Part shown: positions 59,654-64,000 of the stretch, in pieces
How the letters are laid out: the number at the start of each line of letters is the position of its first letter
Numbering within the stretch: the stretch's first letter is position 1
NCBI GenBank assembly: GCA_004352715.1
Contig: SCFE01000109.1
Coordinates: 627,936-691,935 of the forward strand
Reading direction: 5' to 3'
Length of the DNA: 64,000 bases
Origin: Hofstenia miamia
Taxonomy: Eukaryota; Xenacoelomorpha; Acoela
The notes under the pieces: model-generated
Database searches by the model: none
What the model saw: the letters and a program-made list of their open reading frames with translations, nothing else
What the model was told of the DNA's origin: nothing
Translations under genes and position numbers: made by a program

Positions 59654-60165
59654 TTAAGAGGGATGAAATGTAAATTTGAAAATGTAACATTTTCTATCTT
59701 GTGATGACTTAGGTGTTTGATAGCGACATATTTGCAAATGAAATAATGAACAATAATTTATAGAAAAATTCACAATTTCATTAGATGAAATACAGAAATT
59801 GGTGTCAATAGCATTCAATACATTAGAATCAGATATATTTACACAAGAAAGAAGCTCAATTTGGTTTTCTTCTCTACAATTCTCTTTCACTAGCTGGTCC
59901 ATGACTAAATGATCTTTACACCCTCTATAGTTTGTTCTGCAGCCCTTCTGCTTCATTGTGATCAAGATGTCTTTCTCGATGCGAAGGCAATCTGTTTGCA
60001 ATCACTCAATTTAATATTGTTTTTGTTTGCTGTCTCGTACTGATATTTTGCAAACCTGATTCTCTCATCTACTTGTACACTCATTATTTGCGTAATTGTT
60101 GGATCATTTTCGAGACCTGCTAGTTTTGCCTTTTCTCTCACTATAGATATCTCAATTTATTTTTT
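59654..60165 (-). pseudogene. Coding-like relic of unknown, probably transposon, origin
   Basis: On the minus strand one frame reads IVREKAKLAGLENDPTITQI followed by MSVQVDERIRFAKYQYETAN (about 60165-60010), then a frame change leads to CLRIEKDILITMKQKGCRTN and LVMDQLVKENCREENQIELL down to 59654. Amino-acid use looks protein-like, and the frame change marks it as broken. No family was recognised. Confidence 0.35.
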
Positions 60166-61288
60166 TCTTAACTTTCATCTAGCTGCATCTTTCCTAACTG
60201 TACTGAAAAGCTCTGGTCAGTTACATGTAAACCTACTGATACTTTCTGATATTCTTACAACATCGTTATCCTACAATCCGTTTTATCCTCTATGCTTCTT
60301 CTGTAAACGTGAAATGTTATTATATTTCGTTCTTTAACCAATGGCGGCAGAGGGTGCAGTTGCCCCCTCCCTTCTTATATCAGCTTTTCAGAAAGACCTC
60401 CATAAATTTTAAAACTTAAACAGTAAAATTGCTCTTAGTTAGTTAATATGCTGGATAAAAATGTAACTTGCCCTAACCAATTTTTTTAACACGGCTACTG
60501 ACCTAAGCGTGGATCTTGCAGTGCCATTTCTCAAGTCTACACTTACATCAATAGATATTGGTGCTTTTTGTGTTTGACATTGAACTCAAGTTCTTCCAGG
60601 AAATTGTTCAACAAATCCAAAGGAAACTTTTAGTTCCCCTCTGATAATATATTGGACTGCTCAACGTTCTAGAGTTTATAGAGTGCTTCTGTTGGCTAAG
60701 TTTTTCTCAAATGCATAGCATTTTCACTATTGCGGAATAGCTAAATGTTGAAACTTGTGTGACATACAATAAGACTAGCGATTAGGCATTCCGATTATGC
60801 AATTTTTGCATAAATTGTGCAAATGCGAATTCAAAATGGCCGCCAAAAATACATTGAATAGATGTGCTGATTATTACACTGCTTCCACAAACTTCAATGA
60901 AATTGATTCTAATTTTCGCAGATGAAAATTAATAAGAATTTAACAAATCTAGCTTTTTTCAATAAATTGTGTTTTAATTAAAATAAGAACAATTATAAAC
61001 AATCAAACAATCCTTAAGACCTAATTAATTATGCAAAAGCATATTTTCTAGAATTTTACAAGAATAGTAAGAAACTGAAAGGCAATCATAAGGGAAGAAC
61101 ATATAATGAGTCATCAGGTTACACTTTAGGAAAACCCAATTAGAAAAGACAAAGCTTTATCAATTTCAAATTAGACATAAAGATATTTTTACACAATCAA
61201 GAAAAGCAACTTTAAAATTTTACTGAAGAATCTTCTGTATTTTTCTTTTGGATGAAAATTTGCAGTTTTCTTTATTTGATGTAGTTGC
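60166..61288. other. Intergenic with a possible hAT end
   Basis: GGCGGCAGAGGGTGCAGTTG followed by CCCCCTCCC at 60344-60372 resembles a hAT terminus, and I found no partner. No coding supported. Confidence 0.4.
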
Positions 61289-61571
61289 TTAGGTTAACAA
61301 CAATTGGTCAATTATAAAACGTGAAAATTCAAGCACCTCCCGGGCATTCAGGAGCTGTGCTTGAGACCATTGTCTCCTTCTTAAGGGCGTTGCTAGGAGA
61401 TTTTCGATTTTTAAAAGCCATTTATTACACAGGTATGTCAAAAAAAATTTTTGTTGCAATTTCTTCAAATTTTCAGCATTTAATTCAGATACAAGAAAAT
61501 TGTCCCACATAAAATTCCTATCATTTACTTTAGAATTTAATTAAATCATAACTACTACTTAAAAATTCAAA

Positions 61572-62277
61572 CTATTTGTGAGTTTTACTAAGCAGAAACT
61601 TAAAAATAATGTAATCATTATTAACTAAAGGACTATCGCGTTTTAAAGACCAAATATAATCACACAATATTTCTTTTGTCCAGAATGCATCAGAGTGCTG
61701 CTCAAAACTTTTCATTTGTTGATACATCCTTTTGCCATGCTCTTCGGAAAAAGTGCCAATATATTCCAAAAATTATTCTTGATGCTTAAAGAGCAAATTC
61801 ATCTTTATTGTCATTTGCTGCACATCAAGATTTTTGTAAGAATGTATCAAATGATTTTTTTTCTTCCAGTCGAAACAGATATTTTGACCAAAAGCGCCTA
61901 AAACAACAGAACGGAATGAATCCCTAGCCTCTTGCTGTAGTGGATCCATGGGAAGGTGGAATTGTTCACCATTAAAGAAACTTCTGATCTCTGGTCCATT
62001 GAACACTGTTTTCTAGTTTTGATCACTCTGGGAATTTCCTTTGCAAATATGATAAGCATGCACTTTCCTTGTCAAAATTCGTAAAAACCACTTGAAATAG
62101 ACCAGTTTTTAAATGGAGCACATGAAATGCTATCTTTTTAGCCGGAACTAACAGCATGATATTCAATTCATGATGATTTGGCCATATATGGTCTGGTTGA
62201 AAATAAATTTGGCTGTTACATGAATCAAAGAGAAAAAAGAAACATGGATATTTGGCATATCCTCCCTTTAAGCCCAT
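61572..62277 (-). pseudogene. Relic of a multicopy invertebrate transposon-like protein family
   Basis: Minus-strand pieces in order: GGYAKYPCFFFLFDSCNSQI, then LLVPAKKIAFHVLHLKTGLF and VVFTNFDKESACLSYLQRKF (62277-62023), FNGPEIRSFFNGEQFHLPMD with DSFRSVVLGAFGQN (62006-61880), then NIGTFSEEHGKRMYQQMKSF-like and TKEILCDYIWSLKRDSPL (61769-61640). I recognise this order (a KY-CF-C-WDSR box, then K.LLPPLHIKLG, then FVGPQI, then SDEHGERFHQ, then MLADYCW.LKRD) from a protein annotated in many copies in invertebrate genomes and thought to come from a transposon. Three frame changes make it a pseudogene. Confidence 0.65.
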
Positions 62278-62326
62278 TTGACATGATCTTGTTAAATTTA
62301 AGTTCTCTTCAATCTTGAAGATATTC

Positions 62327-63001
62327 TAGCATCATCATAGTTGGCCCTAAGAGTGGGCAAAATATAGTGATAGCGTAGGATCTATTCTCATTCAGGTAAA
62401 ACATCCTACAGAACTGCTTTGGCATAAACAATTTAGAGTAGCAAACAAGTATAATAAACTAAAATAACTACTGTGAATATGGACTCCAGGTGCATATAAG
62501 AATACGTGGTGATTAGCACCAAAGCAAGACAACAAAGCTGCCACCTAGAATGCACGAAAGTCTGGATCAACTAAACCTCAAAACTGAACAGGGCGAAGCA
62601 GCTTTCATAGACAGTTGAGGAGGTCCTACTTCTGAATACGCACTCTGCTTACTCCCCCTCAGCTTCGTAGAAGATCTAGCTGCTCATGGCCATCTGAATA
62701 TAGAGCATATATGAGAGCAAAGATAAACTAGGTATTGAACCAAAACAATTTATTAGCCGTTTGCACACACTAGTTCCCTATTTATACAGATAGAATAATA
62801 ATACGCAATACACCTGCTGAGGCAGAACAAAAATGTAAACACTAAACAACGTGATTGGGTAGCTGAGTATATGCGGGAACGTGGCAAGAATTAGCATGAA
62901 CGATGTAGAGGCGACTCCTAGCGGTGGCGAGATGATGTGCGTGGGAATTCCGTAATTTATAAAGGTCCCGGATTTTAACCCCTCCCCTAAGATACCCTAC
63001 A
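62327..63001 (-). mobile_element. LTR C, 3' LTR of the second retroelement
   Basis: 675 bp read on the minus strand from TGTAGGGTATC (63001) to ATGATGATGCTAGA (62327). It shares landmarks with LTRs A and B: a CGCTAGG word, CAATCACGTTGTTTAG, TTTTTGTTCTGCC, a TATA box (plus strand TATTTATACAG, 62779-62789), AATAAA (plus TTTATT near 62748), CAGATGGCCATGAGCAGCTA and GGTTTAGTTGATCCAG. It lies directly after the stop of the third ORF at 63013, so it is the 3' LTR of that element. Confidence 0.8.
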
Positions 63002-63012
63002 TCAATGTGGGT

Positions 63013-64000
63013 GTTTACTTTGAAGGCTGGCTGATGAGGTTGTGGGTATCATCCAGCAGCTTTAAGATGCGGGTGTCTTCCCAGGTGGTCTCTGATATGT
63101 CCTTGGTGCGACTGAGGTAAGCGATTGCTTCGATTTTGGTAGTCATACATTTGTGATATTGTATATATTTTAGACTTGTTGTTGGTGCCGGGATGATGAT
63201 TGATTGGTGAAGGTTATTTATTCTTCACTGGAATATGTCATAGAAGTTTCAATAGAGCTTTTGGCCTTTTAGCGCAATCATAAGTGTCATTCTGGCATCC
63301 ATATCTGATGTGTGGGCCAATGTGGTGTCCAGCTTAGATTCTGGAAAAAAGAATTGGAACATTTACGACAGAGATTGGTGAAAGTTGGTATTTTTGTAAA
63401 GAAAGTTTATGTTTTGAAGTATTATTTCTTCGGACATTTGGTCCAGATCATTTATGTTGGTGCGTATCATTGTAACGATTTCTACTTGTCTAGAGACATC
63501 ATAGTATTTCAGGTTTTCTTTGATGAGGTTTGCCCGTATAATATCTTGACTTCCTGTAAATACAGTGAGGTTTTTTAGCTTCATTTTGTGAAGTTTTTCT
63601 TTTAGGTTGGTGATTTGCAACAGAGATGTAGATACGACTGCATGCTGTGTGGTAATCTTTGTTGTAGTATCTCTGTGGTAATGGGACCATGTATGTCGTT
63701 GGTTTTTATGAAGTGTGTTTGTGCCGTGGCTCCCCACATGTATTTGCGAGTGTGGGGGTGTAGAAATTCTTGATCTTTTTCGTGAATTGCAAGAATGTTC
63801 TAGAGGATGATTGGTGAGGTTCTTCCAAAGGCGTTTTCTTTGTTGATAATGCTTAGTAGTGTTTTTTCATAAATGTTGGCGCTCTGCTGGAACTTTTTTA
63901 GTGGTGACATGGGCGCCTGAGTGGGTTGTAGAAGCCAGTTTTTTACTTTTCTTGTGATCAGAGCTATTGCAATTTCGTAGCATTGTTGTCATGCAATGGT
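63013..64000 (-). pseudogene. Second retroelement copy: ORF3 C-terminal part, runs off the window
   Basis: Homologous to the C-terminal part of the third ORF at 32506-34330. Matching pairs are RKYMWGATAQ versus QKYIWGSTAD, LTVFTGSQDIIRANL versus IILFSGVNNIVW, KYYDVSRQVEIVTMIRTN versus DVSKRLEIITMIQMN, and LAHTSDMDARMTLMIALKG versus LAHTSRADALMTLMIRIKG (63285-63322). The H-x4-D box, the last DEDDh exonuclease-like motif, is kept, and the middle motif here has Asp (GSQD) where the first copy has Asn. The stop is near 63013, followed at once by LTR C. Frame changes near 63365 and 63740 show this copy is also damaged. Upstream parts lie beyond the window. Confidence 0.75.

Noticed and set aside
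35700-63800. Idea of a retroviral envelope gene in the env position
   Set aside because: No signal peptide, transmembrane anchor or cysteine pattern is visible; the protein is hydrophilic throughout.
1-64000. CRISPR arrays, bacterial operons, tRNA or rRNA genes
   Set aside because: None seen; repeats here are transposon ends, microsatellites and local duplications, and the genes are spliced.

Overview
The window is 64 kb of AT-rich nuclear DNA from an animal, probably an invertebrate. Supporting signs are spliced genes with GT-AG introns, a class A GPCR, a Rab GTPase, a metazoan set of transposons (LINE, Tc1/mariner, hAT, piggyBac-like, Ty3/Gypsy-like), many (TA)n tracts and a long TAA-type microsatellite. 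I cannot name the phylum. The scaffold has gaps at 1087-1586, 2638-3637, 12493-13492, 16799-16805, 18457-19398, 29694-29991 and 48083-48371. There is no operon structure; genes are sparse islands between dead mobile elements.

Host genes. A single-exon Rab-like GTPase lies at 7199-7828 (+); its switch II reads DTPGH instead of DTAGQ. A four-exon class A GPCR lies at 44184-49340 (+), with splice phases that agree and a 305-residue product. The first coding exons of an unidentified acidic protein lie at 56049-56621 (+). Weaker candidates are a RING-finger half at 51576-51773 (-) and a possible first exon at 57558-57761 (-).

Mobile elements, left to right: a LINE endonuclease fragment (2-1086); a mariner-type element cut by a gap (1617-2637); a TIR-bounded mariner relic (4636-5906); a 1.86 kb hAT-like element with an 8-bp target duplication (9390-11245); a Tc1 relic (11280-11690); a GCCCAAT-rich dispersed repeat (11749-11948; second copy 52619-52806); a widely dispersed repeat module duplicated around a 7-N gap (16488-17091); a 512-bp-period duplication (19399-20313); a 426-bp hAT derivative encoding only a dimerisation domain (20543-20968); a LINE 3' tail (23259-23640); a hAT C-terminal relic (26232-26345); two solo LTRs facing each other across (TA)n (26970-28401); a Tc1 relic (28422-29219); a hAT-like element around a gap (29354-30064); a piggyBac-type MITE with TTAA ends (30293-30972); a decayed Ty3/Gypsy-like retroelement on the minus strand (32472-38680); Tc1/mariner relics (38693-39200); a relic of a multicopy invertebrate transposon family (61572-62277); and the 3' end of a second retroelement with its LTR (62327-64000).

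The most interesting system is the pair of LTR retroelements at 32.5-38.7 kb and 62.3-64 kb. Both carry a large third ORF between pol and the 3' LTR, in the usual env position. It looks like neither integrase nor an envelope. Its C-terminal third shows DEDDh 3'-5' exonuclease-like motifs in order (VDAEC, a weak middle motif, AHTSRADA), and the last motif is kept in the second copy. This assignment is an inference and needs profile searches. The first copy is clearly dead: its RT box, protease active site and gag zinc knuckle have lost key residues and several reading frames are broken.
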